NCBI GenBank assembly: GCA_963851405.1
Contig: CAWKPB010000006.1
Location: 372,001 to 436,000 of the forward strand
DNA: 64,000 bases
Direction: 5' to 3'
DNA from: JANPBY01 sp963851405
Lineage (GTDB): Bacteria > Actinomycetota > Actinomycetes > DATJPE01
Part shown: piece after piece, positions 24,681-34,322 of the stretch
Layout: each line of letters begins with the position of its first letter
Position numbering within the stretch: the first letter of the stretch is position 1
Position numbers and translations under genes: made by a program
The notes under the pieces: generated by a model
Told to the model about the DNA's origin: nothing
What the model saw: only the letters and a program-made list of their open reading frames with translations
The model's database searches: none

Positions 24681-25961
24681 GTGCTGAGCCGACTCACCGT
24701 GAAAGCGCTTACCGTCTTGGTCCTAGCTATGGGCGCCGCCGCCTTCTTCGGAGTAGGTAGCGCACAGGCTTCCACCCCAGCCGAAGACGGCGAGTCAATC
24801 GTCGGAACGTTGCTCACGAACCTTCGGGCGCCGGTCCCCGGGGTGACGATCTCCGTGACCGACAACAAGGCCTTCACCTTGACCACCGTCACCCAGACGG
24901 ACGGCAAGTGGGCCATCGCCGTTCCCGGAACCGGCTCATACACGGTGACCCTTGATGAAGCCACCCTCCCGGACGGGATCGCGGCGCCCATCAAGAACCC
25001 CATCGAGACGACCGTTCGAAAGGGCACTGACCGACCGGTCCTCTTCGTGCTCGGCGAGCGTGAACGCAATGTGCAGTCCATCTGGGATCGCGCCGCTCAA
25101 CTGACTGTGGAGGGATTGCGCTTCGGCCTACTTCTTGCCCTGGCCGCAGTTGGTCTGTCACTCATCTACGGCACCACCGGGCTCACCAACTTCGCGCACG
25201 GAGAGTTGGTCACGTTCGGGGCCCTCATCATTTGGTGGCTGAACGTGAGTGTCGGCTTGGGCCTGATCCTCGCCGCGATCGTTGGCGTGATCCTCAGCGG
25301 TGGCTTTGGGGCCGTGATGGACGCTGGACTCTGGAAGCCGTTGCGAAAACGAGGCACGGGCCTCATCGCCATGATGATCGTGTCCATCGGACTCGCTCTG
25401 GCGCTTCGAAGTGTGTTCCAGATCTTCTTCGGCGCGACCAGCCGGGCCTACACCGAATACCAAGGACAGGCCGGAATCGACTTCGGTCCGGTGAGCATCA
25501 CGCCGACGAACTTGGTCAGCATGGCGGTCGCCGCCATCGTCCTCACCTTAGCTGGACTCGCCTTGCTCAAGACTCGTGTCGGCAAGGCCACCCGGGCTGT
25601 CTCGGACAACCCATCGTTGGCCGCGACCACCGGTATCGATGTCGAGCGTGTGATCCGGGTCGTATGGGTGGCTGGGGCCGCCCTGGCCGGCCTAGGCGGA
25701 TTCCTCATCGCGCTGAGCCAGCAGGCGTCGTTCCTGATCGGTCAACAGACGCTGTTGCTCGTCTTCGCCGCTGTGACGCTTGGTGGCCTAGGGACGGCGT
25801 TCGGTGCCGTGGTGGGTTCTCTCGTGGTCGGGTTGTTCATCTCTTTGTCCACGCTCATCATCCCCACCGAACTACAGAATGTCGGGGCCCTCGGGATCCT
25901 GATCATCATCTTGTTGATCAGACCGGTCGGGTTGCTGGGCCGCCAGGGAAGGGTGGGCTGA
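24681..25961 (+). CDS. livH: Branched-chain amino-acid ABC transporter permease LivH with exported N-terminal domain
   Basis: 426 residues, about 130 more than a normal LivH. Residues 1-31 look like a signal peptide (ALTVLVLAMGAAAFFGVGSAQAS). Residues 37-105 look like a small beta-sandwich of the carboxypeptidase-regulatory/prealbumin type (GTLLTNLRAPVPGVTISVTD, TDGKWAIAVPGTGSYTVTLD). Residues 130-426 are a normal permease with GLSLIYGTTGLTNFAHGELV and the EAA-like ATRAVSDNPSLAATTGIDVERV. GTG 24681 has GAGGAG about 8 bases upstream, which supports this long form as the real product. First gene of a livHMGF operon. Confidence 0.9.
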   Translation: MLSRLTVKALTVLVLAMGAAAFFGVGSAQASTPAEDGESIVGTLLTNLRAPVPGVTISVTDNKAFTLTTVTQTDGKWAIAVPGTGSYTVTLDEATLPDGIAAPIKNPIETTVRKGTDRPVLFVLGERERNVQSIWDRAAQLTVEGLRFGLLLALAAVGLSLIYGTTGLTNFAHGELVTFGALIIWWLNVSVGLGLILAAIVGVILSGGFGAVMDAGLWKPLRKRGTGLIAMMIVSIGLALALRSVFQIFFGATSRAYTEYQGQAGIDFGPVSITPTNLVSMAVAAIVLTLAGLALLKTRVGKATRAVSDNPSLAATTGIDVERVIRVVWVAGAALAGLGGFLIALSQQASFLIGQQTLLLVFAAVTLGGLGTAFGAVVGSLVVGLFISLSTLIIPTELQNVGALGILIIILLIRPVGLLGRQGRVG

Positions 25962-25965
25962 CGAC

Positions 25966-26955
25966 ATGGACTGGAACTTCATTTTCTCAGCCTCAGTGTC
26001 GTCAGCCATCGGACTCGAGGCGGTCGTCTTCTGTTTAGCCGCGATCGGCATCAATATCCAATTCGGCTACACCGGCCTACTCAACTTCGGCCAGGCCGGC
26101 TTCCTGGCCATCGCCGCATACGGTCTCGCATCCATCGTGGCCGTCGCCGGCCTCAGCTTCTGGCTTGGCATGCTCGTCGGGCTCGTCGCCGCGATTCTGT
26201 TCGCGCTGTTACTCGGCGTCCCCACGCTGCGACTGAGGGCTGACTATCTCGCCATTGTCACCATTGCGGCTGCAGAGATCGTCCGGCTCGTTTTCCGCTC
26301 CGTCACGTTGCGCGACTACTTTGGTGGCTCGGACGGGCTGCAGAACTTCGCGGAACCGTTCTACCAACTCAACCCGCTTCCGGTGAACACCACGTACGGC
26401 GTCGGGTCGGTCACCTTCAACGAGCGCGTCACCTTCCTGTTGATCGTGGGCTGGACGATCGTCGCGATCTTCTTGCTGATCACCTTCTTGCTCATGCGCA
26501 GCCCCTGGGGCCGGGTTCAGAAGGCGATCCGCGAAGACGAGGACGCCGTTCGTTCCTTGGGCAAAAACGTCTATTGGTTCAAGATGCAGTCGTTGATGCT
26601 GGGCGCAGCCGCCGGAGCTTTCGGTGGCTTCCTCTTCGCCCTAGGTCGCGCTGCTGTTCAGCCAGACACATTCAGTACGAACCTGACGTTCTTCGCTTAT
26701 ACGATCTTGATCCTGGGTGGTGCCGCGCGAGTCTTTGGCCCCGTGCTCGGAACGCTGATCTTCTGGTTTGTCATCCAGTTCTCCGACGTCGCCCTCGGCG
26801 AGGCGGTCAACAAGGGATACATCACGATCATCACGGCCGAACAGGCATCATTGATCCGCTTTGTGATCGTGGGCTGTGCCCTCATGGCGCTCATGATCTT
26901 CAGACCACAAGGCATCCTTGGTGACCGAAGGGAGATTGCCCTCGATGAGCGCTGA
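25966..26955 (+). CDS. livM: Branched-chain amino-acid ABC transporter permease LivM
   Basis: 329 residues, normal length. Second membrane subunit of the high-affinity branched-chain amino-acid (or related amide/urea) importer. About ten spans; NIQFGYTGLLNFGQAGFLAIAAYG is the family signature near the N-terminus and GRVQKAIREDEDAVRSLGKN the coupling loop for the ATPases. Starts four bases after livH and overlaps livG by 11 bases. Confidence 0.95.
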   Translation: MDWNFIFSASVSSAIGLEAVVFCLAAIGINIQFGYTGLLNFGQAGFLAIAAYGLASIVAVAGLSFWLGMLVGLVAAILFALLLGVPTLRLRADYLAIVTIAAAEIVRLVFRSVTLRDYFGGSDGLQNFAEPFYQLNPLPVNTTYGVGSVTFNERVTFLLIVGWTIVAIFLLITFLLMRSPWGRVQKAIREDEDAVRSLGKNVYWFKMQSLMLGAAAGAFGGFLFALGRAAVQPDTFSTNLTFFAYTILILGGAARVFGPVLGTLIFWFVIQFSDVALGEAVNKGYITIITAEQASLIRFVIVGCALMALMIFRPQGILGDRREIALDER

Positions 26956-27937
26956 ACCAGCGGACGCCGCGCCCCCGACGGAGCTGGCCAGCCGCAAGGA
27001 CGAGGTAACCCAGATCCTGGCCGACGTCCCGCGAGAGCCAGGTTCGTCCAAGCCGGACCCAATCCTCATTGCCGACGACATGGTCAGACGCTTCGGCGGC
27101 CTGACCGCCGTCAACGTCAACCACATCGAGATCCAGCGCGGCGCGATCACGGCGTTGATCGGCCCCAACGGTGCCGGTAAGACGACGTTCTTCAACATGC
27201 TCACTGGGTTCGACCAACCGGACTCAGGGAAGTGGGTTTTTGAAGGCAAGCCGCTGGCCAAGATGCAGGCTTACAAGGTTGCGCGACTGGGGATGGTCCG
27301 CACGTTCCAGCTCACCAAGGCCCTCAGCAAGTTGACCGTGATCGAGAACATGCGCCTGGGTGCGGGCGGTCAAGGCGGGGAAGTCTTCTGGCGTGCGTTT
27401 CTGAGACCTCTGTGGAGTTCACAGGAAAAGAGTTACACCGAGCGAGCGGACGATCTGCTCGCGCGCTTCAAGCTCGATGCCAAGCGCGAGGATTTCGCCG
27501 GGTCGCTGTCCGGGGGTCAGCGCAAGTTGTTAGAGATGGCCCGGTCGCTGATGACCCAACCAACCCTCGTCATGCTCGACGAGCCCATGGCCGGGGTCAA
27601 CCCAGCACTGACCCAGTCCCTCCTTGGCCACGTCAAATCCCTGCGCGACGAAGGAATGACCGTCCTGTTCGTTGAACACGACATGGACATGGTCCGAGAC
27701 ATCTCCGACTGGGTGATTGTGATGGCCCAGGGCGAAGTGATTGCCGAAGGCCCCCCGCACGAGGTGATGCGCGACCAGCGAGTGATCGACGCCTACCTCG
27801 GCGCACACCACGACGTGTCCCTCGAAGCCGCGTCCGCCGGCGCCTCGTCCACCGAGTCCGCGCCCGAGGTCGAACCGGCAGGCCAAACCGACATCATCGA
27901 AGGCGGAGACGACGCCGACAGGAGAACGACGTGGTAG
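26945..27937 (+). CDS. livG: Branched-chain amino-acid ABC transporter ATP-binding protein LivG
   Basis: 330 residues. Walker A GPNGAGKTT, signature LSGGQRKLLEMARSL, Walker B LVMLDEPMAGVNP and the switch histidine (FVEHDMDMV) are intact. It has about 40 extra residues before the ATPase domain and a 45-residue acidic, Ala/Ser-rich tail after it, longer than most LivG proteins. ATG 26945 lies inside the end of livM with GGGAG upstream. Overlaps livF by 7 bases. Confidence 0.95.
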   Translation: MSAEPADAAPPTELASRKDEVTQILADVPREPGSSKPDPILIADDMVRRFGGLTAVNVNHIEIQRGAITALIGPNGAGKTTFFNMLTGFDQPDSGKWVFEGKPLAKMQAYKVARLGMVRTFQLTKALSKLTVIENMRLGAGGQGGEVFWRAFLRPLWSSQEKSYTERADDLLARFKLDAKREDFAGSLSGGQRKLLEMARSLMTQPTLVMLDEPMAGVNPALTQSLLGHVKSLRDEGMTVLFVEHDMDMVRDISDWVIVMAQGEVIAEGPPHEVMRDQRVIDAYLGAHHDVSLEAASAGASSTESAPEVEPAGQTDIIEGGDDADRRTTW

Positions 27938-28779
27938 AGCACGACGACTCCAAGACCTCAGGCGAGATCAACCGCGCGGAGGGGCAGATCGCTGGCGGCC
28001 GGGAAGAGGCGACCCATCTCGACCGCACGGCGCATCTCGCTGCGGCGGACGACGCGCTCGTGGTCGCCCACGAGTTGGTTGCTGGTTATCTGCCCGGGGT
28101 CAATATCCTCAACGGCTGTGACCTGTACGCAAACCAAGGTGAACTAGTCGGAATCATCGGGCCCAACGGCGCGGGCAAGTCCACACTCCTCAAAGCGATC
28201 TTCGGCTTGGTCCGCATCCATGAGGGCAATGTGCGCATTGGCGATGACGACATCACCAACCTCAAACCCAACAAACTCGTGACCATGGGCGTCGGGTTCG
28301 TACCTCAAAACGACAACATCTTCCCCTCGCTCACCATCGAGGAAAACCTCGAAATGGGCGTGTATCAGCGCCCCAAGTCCTTTGCCGAGCGCTTCGCGTT
28401 CGTGAGTGAGCTCTTTCCCGCACTGGCCGATCGCCGCAAGCAGGTGGCTGGTTCCCTGTCCGGCGGTGAACGCCAAATGGTGGCCATGAGCCGCGCTCTC
28501 ATGATGGATCCGCAGGTTCTCCTGCTGGACGAGCCGTCAGCGGGACTGTCCCCTGTCATGACCGACGAGGTCTTCGTCCAGACGAAGAAGGTCAATGCCA
28601 CGGGAGTCACCGTGATCATGGTTGAGCAGAACGCTAATCGCTGCCTGCAGATCGCGGACCGTGGATACGTCTTGGACCAGGGACGCAACGCCTATACGGG
28701 CACCGGGGCGTCCTTGCTCCGAGACCCGAAGGTGATCCAGCTCTACCTGGGTACCTTGGCTGGCGCCAGCGAGACCTAG
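27931..28779 (+). CDS. livF: Branched-chain amino-acid ABC transporter ATP-binding protein LivF
   Basis: 282 residues. Walker A GPNGAGKST, signature LSGGERQMVAMSRAL, Walker B VLLLDEPSAGLSP, switch region MVEQNANRCL. The first 40 residues before the ABC domain are hydrophilic and not part of the usual fold. Last gene of the livHMGF unit; the gene for a binding protein follows in convergent orientation. Confidence 0.95.
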   Translation: MVEHDDSKTSGEINRAEGQIAGGREEATHLDRTAHLAAADDALVVAHELVAGYLPGVNILNGCDLYANQGELVGIIGPNGAGKSTLLKAIFGLVRIHEGNVRIGDDDITNLKPNKLVTMGVGFVPQNDNIFPSLTIEENLEMGVYQRPKSFAERFAFVSELFPALADRRKQVAGSLSGGERQMVAMSRALMMDPQVLLLDEPSAGLSPVMTDEVFVQTKKVNATGVTVIMVEQNANRCLQIADRGYVLDQGRNAYTGTGASLLRDPKVIQLYLGTLAGASET

Positions 28780-28994
28780 TCGCGCTTCGCGGCTCGACCC
28801 GACGCTCGCCTCGGTGGGCACGCCAGTTCTGTTCTTCTACCAAGGCCGGGCCGGTGGCTTTCCGCCGTCGTCGATGGCGCGGCGGCTGGTGCTGCCGGCG
28901 GTCGTTCGGTCCCGACGTGGCCGGCTCGACCGGGGGGCGAAGGCGCCCTGGACCTAGGGCACCAGACGTGTGTGATCACTCCGGTCCCGAACAA

Positions 28995-29032
28995 GCATCA
29001 GGCCCGGTCCTCGAGAGGACCGGGCCTGATGC
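28995..29032. terminator. Strong bidirectional hairpin terminator
   Basis: GCATCAGGCCCGGTCCTC (28995-29012) and GAGGACCGGGCCTGATGC (29015-29032) are exact inverted repeats of 18 bases. It stands between the convergent livF and binding-protein genes. On the minus strand a TTGTT follows. Confidence 0.8.
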
Positions 29033-29045
29033 TGTACCAAACGGT

Positions 29046-30398
29046 TTAGCTGTTCGGGCCGAGGCCCTGCTGAACCAGTTCCTGTACGACCTTGGCCGAT
29101 TCGTCGAAGCCGATCAAAACGATCGCCTCCGGGTCGGTGGCCGCGATCTTGGTGACCTGGCTGCTGAAGGACTGGGCGTCGGGCGGGTAGAACTCCGTCG
29201 CGACGACCGAGCCGCCACCGTCATTGAGCGACACGGTGGTGTAGTTGGCCAGACCTTCACCGTAGGAGTCCTGGAGAACCAGGATCGCTACGTTCAGGAA
29301 ACCATCAGCGATGATCCGGTTGCCGAGCACCCGACCCTGAAGGACGTCGGACGGAGCGGTCCGCCAGAACATGCCCTTGTCCGGGAAGGTGGTGAGCTCG
29401 GGAGAGGTGTTGGCCGGCGAAATCTGGACAACGCCCGCGCCCGCAACCTTGTCGAGAACGCTCAGCGTTACCGAGGACGAAGCCGCACCGATGATGACGT
29501 CGACACCCTGCTTGAGGTGCTTGTCAACGGTCAGCGAGGCGGTGTCTGTGGTGGTGTCGCCGGAGTCGCCCGGCAGCCACTTCACGTCCTTGCCCAACAC
29601 GCCGCCAGCCTTGTTGATCTCCTTGACGGCGAGCTTGGCGCCAGCGACCTCGGGCGGCCCGAGGGACGCGAGGGAGCCAGTGATCGGCAGCAGGCCGCCG
29701 ACCGTGAGAGTGCCATCAGCGCCGGCGTTCACCTTGCTGGTGGTCTTCGGTGCCTCATCCGTGGCCGGCTCAACGACGCCTGCCTGGAAGTCGACCGGGT
29801 AGGCCGGGTCAGCATCCGCGTTCAGTCCGGGAACCTTGTTCTCGGAGTTGTACGTGTAGATGCCAACCGTCGCGGTCGTCGGGTCACCGAACTGGTCGAA
29901 CTCAATCGCGCCGGAGACACCGTCATAGTCGATGTCCTCGCCGTCCTTGATCAGACCGGCACACTCTTCGAAGGCCGTGCACTTGGTGCCGCCCTCGGAG
30001 ACGCTGCGCATGTTGTCAGCGATGTCCTTACCTGCATCGGACTTGCCCTGCGCTGCGGCCAGTGCGGCCAGGATCACCGAGTCGTACGTCTCGGGACCAT
30101 AGGAGTAACCGATCTCGGGAAGCGACGGGTCAACTTCGTCGAGCCGGTCGCGGAAGTCGCTCTCGATCTCGGCGCCGGGCAGGGTGCCGGGGACACCATC
30201 GAGGGTGCCGGCCGGGAGCTCGGCGAGCGGACCGTTACCGATGTTGCCGTCCACGAGGTACAACGGCGTGCCCGTCTCGCTGCCGATGGTGGGCGACGCG
30301 CTCCCGGTGTCCCCTCCACTACTGCTGCAGGCAGCCAGGGCCAAAGCCGCTGCGCCTGCGACGGCTACGAGCCGCCACGTTGCATTACGTCGAATCAT
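29046..30398 (-). CDS. Branched-chain amino-acid ABC transporter substrate-binding lipoprotein
   Basis: 450 residues. Signal peptide with lipobox LAAC (C24), so it is anchored to the outer face of the membrane. The rest is a periplasmic-binding-protein type 1 fold (LivK/amide-binding type): GLLPITGSLASLGPPEVAGAKLAVKEINKAGGVLGKDV begins a clear domain near residue 225. The sequence before this (residues 45-210) also looks like part of a binding-protein fold, so the domain order is unusual and may be a circularly arranged or duplicated form. AGGGAGA precedes the ATG. Convergent with the livHMGF operon and very likely its binding component. Confidence 0.9.
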   Translation of the reverse strand: MIRRNATWRLVAVAGAAALALAACSSSGGDTGSASPTIGSETGTPLYLVDGNIGNGPLAELPAGTLDGVPGTLPGAEIESDFRDRLDEVDPSLPEIGYSYGPETYDSVILAALAAAQGKSDAGKDIADNMRSVSEGGTKCTAFEECAGLIKDGEDIDYDGVSGAIEFDQFGDPTTATVGIYTYNSENKVPGLNADADPAYPVDFQAGVVEPATDEAPKTTSKVNAGADGTLTVGGLLPITGSLASLGPPEVAGAKLAVKEINKAGGVLGKDVKWLPGDSGDTTTDTASLTVDKHLKQGVDVIIGAASSSVTLSVLDKVAGAGVVQISPANTSPELTTFPDKGMFWRTAPSDVLQGRVLGNRIIADGFLNVAILVLQDSYGEGLANYTTVSLNDGGGSVVATEFYPPDAQSFSSQVTKIAATDPEAIVLIGFDESAKVVQELVQQGLGPNS

Positions 30399-30566
30399 GC
30401 AGGTCTCCCTGAACTGGAACTGCCGATCGCCCGCCGGATGACGGGGTTCGAGGCGTAGTCAATCATGTGTGTGAGGGCCGAGACCTAACGCAGCCATCGT
30501 TGGTACCGGGTCGTTGCCCGTTCGTGACCTTGCTCAATGAGGCGTTCCTGCGCTCCATCGCGCCAT

Positions 30567-33245
30567 TCAGTGCGCTGCTGAGTCCCAGTCGCGCCCGAAG
30601 CCCACCGAGAGCTCAAGCACCGGTGTGAGCGGGTAGGCCATGCCCATTTGCTCCCGAACGAGCACCTCGACGCGGGCCAACTCCCCCGCAGCTACCTCAA
30701 GCACGAGCTCGTCGTGAACCTGAAGGAGCAGCCGAGACGCGAGTCCCTCCTCGTGCAGCGCCGAGTGCACGCCGAGCATGGCGACCTTGATGATGTCGGC
30801 CGCCGAGCCCTGGATCGGCGCGTTAAGCGCCATGCGCTCCGCCATCTCGCGTCGCTGCCGATTATCACTGGTGAGGTCGGGGAGGTAGCGCCGACGCCCG
30901 AGCAGGGTTTCGGTGAACCCGGTGCGTCGAGCCTCATCGACTACGCCGCGCAGGTAGTCGCGCACTCCTCCGAAGCGTTCGAAGTACTCATCCATGAGCC
31001 CACGTGCGTCCTCGGGTGACACAGCGAGCTGCTGGCTTAGTCCGTAGGAGGACAAGCCATACGCGAGTCCGTAGGACATGGCCTTGATCCGGCCCCTGAG
31101 CTCCGGCGTGACCTCCGTAACAGGGACGCCGAACACGCGGGAAGCCATCGTCGTATGCAGGTCCTCCCCCGAGGCGAACGCCTCGATCAGGGCCTCGTCC
31201 TTCGACAGGTGAGCCATGATCCGCATCTCGACCTGGCTGTAGTCGGCGGTGAGTAGCGTTTCGAACTCGGGTCCAACGATGAACGCCTGCCGAATCCGGC
31301 GTCCCTCCGCCGTCCGGATGGGCACGTTCTGCAGGTTCGGATCCGTCGACGAGAGCCGCCCCGTCGAGGCCACGGTCTGGCTGTAGGTCGTGTGGATGCG
31401 GCCGTCTTCGGAGACCGATCGCTGCAGCCCCTCGACCGTGACGAGCAACTTCGACATATCCCGGTGATGAAGCAGATGCTCTAACAGGGGGTGGCCGGTT
31501 TGCGACAGCAACCCTTGAAGGGCTTCGGCGTCGGTCGTGTAGCCGGTCTTGATCCGCTTGGTTTTCGGCAGGTCCAGCTCGTCGAACAAGATGGCCTGCA
31601 ACTGCTTGGGAGAGCCCAGGTTGAACTCCCGCCCCACCACCGCATGCGAGCTCGACGCAGCCTGTCTCACCTCGCCGAAGAAGTGCGCGTGCAGATCCGC
31701 CAAATGCTCCTGGTCCGCGGCGATGCCTACCCGTTCCATGTCGGCGAGTACGGCGACCAGGGGCATCTCCACGTCCAGCAGCAGTGCTCGCCCGCCCTGC
31801 TGCTCCAACTGTTGATCGAGGGAACCGGCCAATTCCAGCGTCGCCCGGGCCTGAATCGCCAGCGTCTCGGCAGCCTCGGCCTCAGCTGAGCCGTCGAACG
31901 ACAACTGATCAGAGGCCGGCCCCTCCGATCGCAATTCGCGGCCCAGGAAGCGCAAAGTCAAGTCCGACAGATCGAACGAACGTTGACCGGGAAGCGCTAG
32001 ATAGGCCGCCAGCGCCGTGTCGCATGTCAGCCCCGCGAGCGCCCACCCATGCGCCAGGAGAGCGAGTATGGGGCCCTTGGCGTCGTGCATAACCTTGCCG
32101 ATCGCCGGGTTCGCCAGGAAGCCAGCCAGAGCTTGCTCGTCCGTCGGTTCCAGCTCGGTTGGATCAATCCAGGTGCCCGCCCCATCCGCAGTGGCCAAGG
32201 CCAAAGCCACGATCTCCCCAGTGCCGCGCCCCCATCTGCCGTGAACAGCGATCCCCACGGTTTGCTCAGGACCGGCGTGCGTTGCGAGCCACCGACCCAG
32301 ACCCCCCGAGGCAAGGAGGTCGACTTCCTGTTCAAAGCCCCGGTCGGATTCCGCTTCGGGGCTCGACACGGTCGCGTACAACCGCTCGCGCAGCACTCTG
32401 AATTGGAGGGTGTCGAAGACCTTGGCGACTTCATCGCGATCCCACGTGGCAACCCTCAGGTCATCGAGTTCGACCGTAAGCTGCACGTCCCGCACCAGCT
32501 CGGTGAGTCGGCGGTTGAGCACGACGGACCCCAGATGCTCGCGCAGGGAGTCGCCCACCTTGCCCTTGACTTCATCGGCGCGGTCAACGAGAGCGGCCAA
32601 GCTGCCGTACTCCAGAATCCATTTGGCAGCCGTCTTCTCCCCCACTCCCGGCACCGACGGCAGATTGTCCGAAGGGTCGCCGCGAAGCGCGGCGTAGTCG
32701 GCGTACTGCGCCGGGGTCAGGCCGTACTTCGCATTGAGTTCCGCGGGAGTGAACCGAGTCATCTCGCTGACGCCGCGCTTGGGGTAGAGCACGGTCACTC
32801 GATCACTGACGAGCTGAAAAGCGTCACGATCGCCGGTGATGATAGCGACGCTCATCTCGTGCGACTCGGCGCTCGAGGTCAACGTGGCAATCACATCGTC
32901 GGCCTCGAACCCCTCAGCCGTAACGAAAGGAATGCACAGGGCATTCAACACTTCCTGGATCAAACTCACTTGGCCGGAAAATCCACTCGGCGACTCCGAG
33001 CGCGTGGCCTTGTAGGCCGGGAACTCCTGGGTACGGAACGACTGCCGCGACAAGTCAAAAGCCACCGCGAGGTGAGTCGGCTGCTCGTCCCGGAGGGCAT
33101 TGATAAGCATCGACGTGAAGCCATAGACGGCGTTAGTCGGCTGCCCCGTGCTCGTGGAGAAGTTCTCAACGGGCAGGGCATAGAAGGCCCGATACGCCAG
33201 TGAGTGGCCGTCGAGAAGAAGGAGTTTTTCGTCGTCCGCACTCAC
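30567..33245 (-). CDS. polA: DNA polymerase I
   Basis: 892 residues, full length. N-terminal 5' nuclease domain (LLLDGHSLAYRAFYALP; FEADDVIATL; ITGDRDAFQLV; GDPSDNLPSVPGVGEKTAAKW). The central domain lacks the D-x-E of a working 3'-5' exonuclease (VGIAVHGRW in its place), as is common in actinobacterial PolA. Polymerase motifs A (LLTADYSQVEMRIMAHLS), B (RIKAMSYGLAYGLSSYGL) and C (LLLQVHDELVLEV) are intact; motif B has Tyr at the position that is Phe in Taq. Functions in Okazaki fragment processing and repair. A single gene between two convergent or divergent neighbours. Confidence 0.98.
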   Translation of the reverse strand: MSADDEKLLLLDGHSLAYRAFYALPVENFSTSTGQPTNAVYGFTSMLINALRDEQPTHLAVAFDLSRQSFRTQEFPAYKATRSESPSGFSGQVSLIQEVLNALCIPFVTAEGFEADDVIATLTSSAESHEMSVAIITGDRDAFQLVSDRVTVLYPKRGVSEMTRFTPAELNAKYGLTPAQYADYAALRGDPSDNLPSVPGVGEKTAAKWILEYGSLAALVDRADEVKGKVGDSLREHLGSVVLNRRLTELVRDVQLTVELDDLRVATWDRDEVAKVFDTLQFRVLRERLYATVSSPEAESDRGFEQEVDLLASGGLGRWLATHAGPEQTVGIAVHGRWGRGTGEIVALALATADGAGTWIDPTELEPTDEQALAGFLANPAIGKVMHDAKGPILALLAHGWALAGLTCDTALAAYLALPGQRSFDLSDLTLRFLGRELRSEGPASDQLSFDGSAEAEAAETLAIQARATLELAGSLDQQLEQQGGRALLLDVEMPLVAVLADMERVGIAADQEHLADLHAHFFGEVRQAASSSHAVVGREFNLGSPKQLQAILFDELDLPKTKRIKTGYTTDAEALQGLLSQTGHPLLEHLLHHRDMSKLLVTVEGLQRSVSEDGRIHTTYSQTVASTGRLSSTDPNLQNVPIRTAEGRRIRQAFIVGPEFETLLTADYSQVEMRIMAHLSKDEALIEAFASGEDLHTTMASRVFGVPVTEVTPELRGRIKAMSYGLAYGLSSYGLSQQLAVSPEDARGLMDEYFERFGGVRDYLRGVVDEARRTGFTETLLGRRRYLPDLTSDNRQRREMAERMALNAPIQGSAADIIKVAMLGVHSALHEEGLASRLLLQVHDELVLEVAAGELARVEVLVREQMGMAYPLTPVLELSVGFGRDWDSAAH

Positions 33246-33302
33246 GATCGCCGAGCCTAGTGCCCACCGTCGACAGCCCGTTGCGTGCCATACGCTCGCG
33301 CT

Positions 33303-33752
33303 ATGTCAGGTAACCACCGGATGAGCGAGGACAAGGCCGCCGCCGCGGGGATGACGCACGGCAGCCTGCTGGAACGCATGGGCATCGAGGTCACGGAGTA
33401 CTCGGTCGAACGCGTAGTGGGAACGATGCCCGTCGAGGGAAACACCCAGCCCTACGGCCTGCTGCACGGCGGCGCCTCTCTCGTCCTTGCTGAGTCCCTG
33501 GGCTCCTATGGCAGTGCTCTCATCGCGGCACCCGACCGGATCGCGGTCGGCATTGAAATCAGCGCCACGCATCATCACGCGGCTGTGACCGGGACGGTGA
33601 CGGGGGTCGCTACTCCCATCCACGCGGGGCGGACGCTCAGTACCTGGGGGGTCGAAGTACACGATTCGGGCGGGCGTCTCATCTGCACGGCACGGATCAC
33701 GTGCCTGCTCAGGGACCGAACTCCCGGGTCACGACGTACGACGGAGGGCTGA
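33303..33752 (+). CDS. Hotdog-fold thioesterase (PaaI/DUF4442-like)
   Basis: 149 residues. Motifs LLERMGIEVTEYSVERVVGTMPVEGNTQPYGLLHGGASLVLAESLGS and ISATHHHAAVTGTVTGVATPIHAGRT are those of small acyl-CoA thioesterases (PaaI/YbdB class); the HGG with the following Glu forms the active site. ATG 33303 is chosen; GTG 33285 and ATG 33321 are alternatives and none has a strong ribosome binding site, so leaderless initiation is possible. Divergent from polA, and its end overlaps the GNAT gene on the other strand by 24 bases. A thioesterase next to polA is common in actinobacteria. Confidence 0.85.
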   Translation: MSGNHRMSEDKAAAAGMTHGSLLERMGIEVTEYSVERVVGTMPVEGNTQPYGLLHGGASLVLAESLGSYGSALIAAPDRIAVGIEISATHHHAAVTGTVTGVATPIHAGRTLSTWGVEVHDSGGRLICTARITCLLRDRTPGSRRTTEG

Positions 33753-34322
33753 CGCGAGGGGGCGTCGTCCGATCAGGGCCGCCCGCCGCCGAGCAGCACC
33801 ACCCTCACGGCCGAACGACCCGGGGTCCATCCCGAGGCGGCGCTTGAGCACGGGAAGAGGGGCCATCCGGCGGGTGGTCACAGGCTGGAAGCCGAGCCGG
33901 GCAAAGAATCGGTGAGCGACGCGGGCGGTCGGAATGACATTGACGACGACGTAGTCGCTCCCTTGCTGATCGGCGAACGTGCTGATCGCCGTCATCAGCG
34001 CTTTGCCGGCGCCTCGGCGGGCGAATTGCTCGTGCACGTGCAGATAGTCCACGGCCACGACGCTGATGGGGTTCATCGCGCCGCCGCCGGACGTTCGCGC
34101 CAAGGCCATCCCCACGAGCCGTTCCCCTGTCACGGCTACGAACAGGCAGGCGCCCCCTTCACGGTCGACTTCGGACAGGGCGCGATGGGCGCCCTCGACC
34201 GTCAGCGCCTCGGTGAAGTGGGCCGTGCTACCGGACTGCTCCCGCATCTCGGCCCACAGCGAAACCAGGCCGTCGACATCGTCTGCACATGCTGGACGAA
34301 CCAGTACCTCCGCGTGACGCAC
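33729..34322 (-). CDS. GNAT-family N-acetyltransferase
   Basis: 197 residues. Acetyl-CoA binding motif A is visible: VDYLHVHEQFARRGAGKALM (R-x-x-G-x-G/A), followed by VVVNVIPTARVAHRFFARLGFQP, the usual final strand and helix. The last 40 residues after the domain are basic and low-complexity. Substrate unknown. Confidence 0.8.
   Translation of the reverse strand: MRHAEVLVRPACADDVDGLVSLWAEMREQSGSTAHFTEALTVEGAHRALSEVDREGGACLFVAVTGERLVGMALARTSGGGAMNPISVVAVDYLHVHEQFARRGAGKALMTAISTFADQQGSDYVVVNVIPTARVAHRFFARLGFQPVTTRRMAPLPVLKRRLGMDPGSFGREGGAARRRAALIGRRPLASALRRTS

Noticed and set aside
28854..30458. Open frame of 534 codons on the plus strand
   Set aside because: Antisense to the clear substrate-binding lipoprotein gene with lipobox and conserved fold; no motif on the plus strand.
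32049..33203. Open frame of 384 codons antisense to polA
   Set aside because: No family features; polA is full length with all motifs on the other strand.
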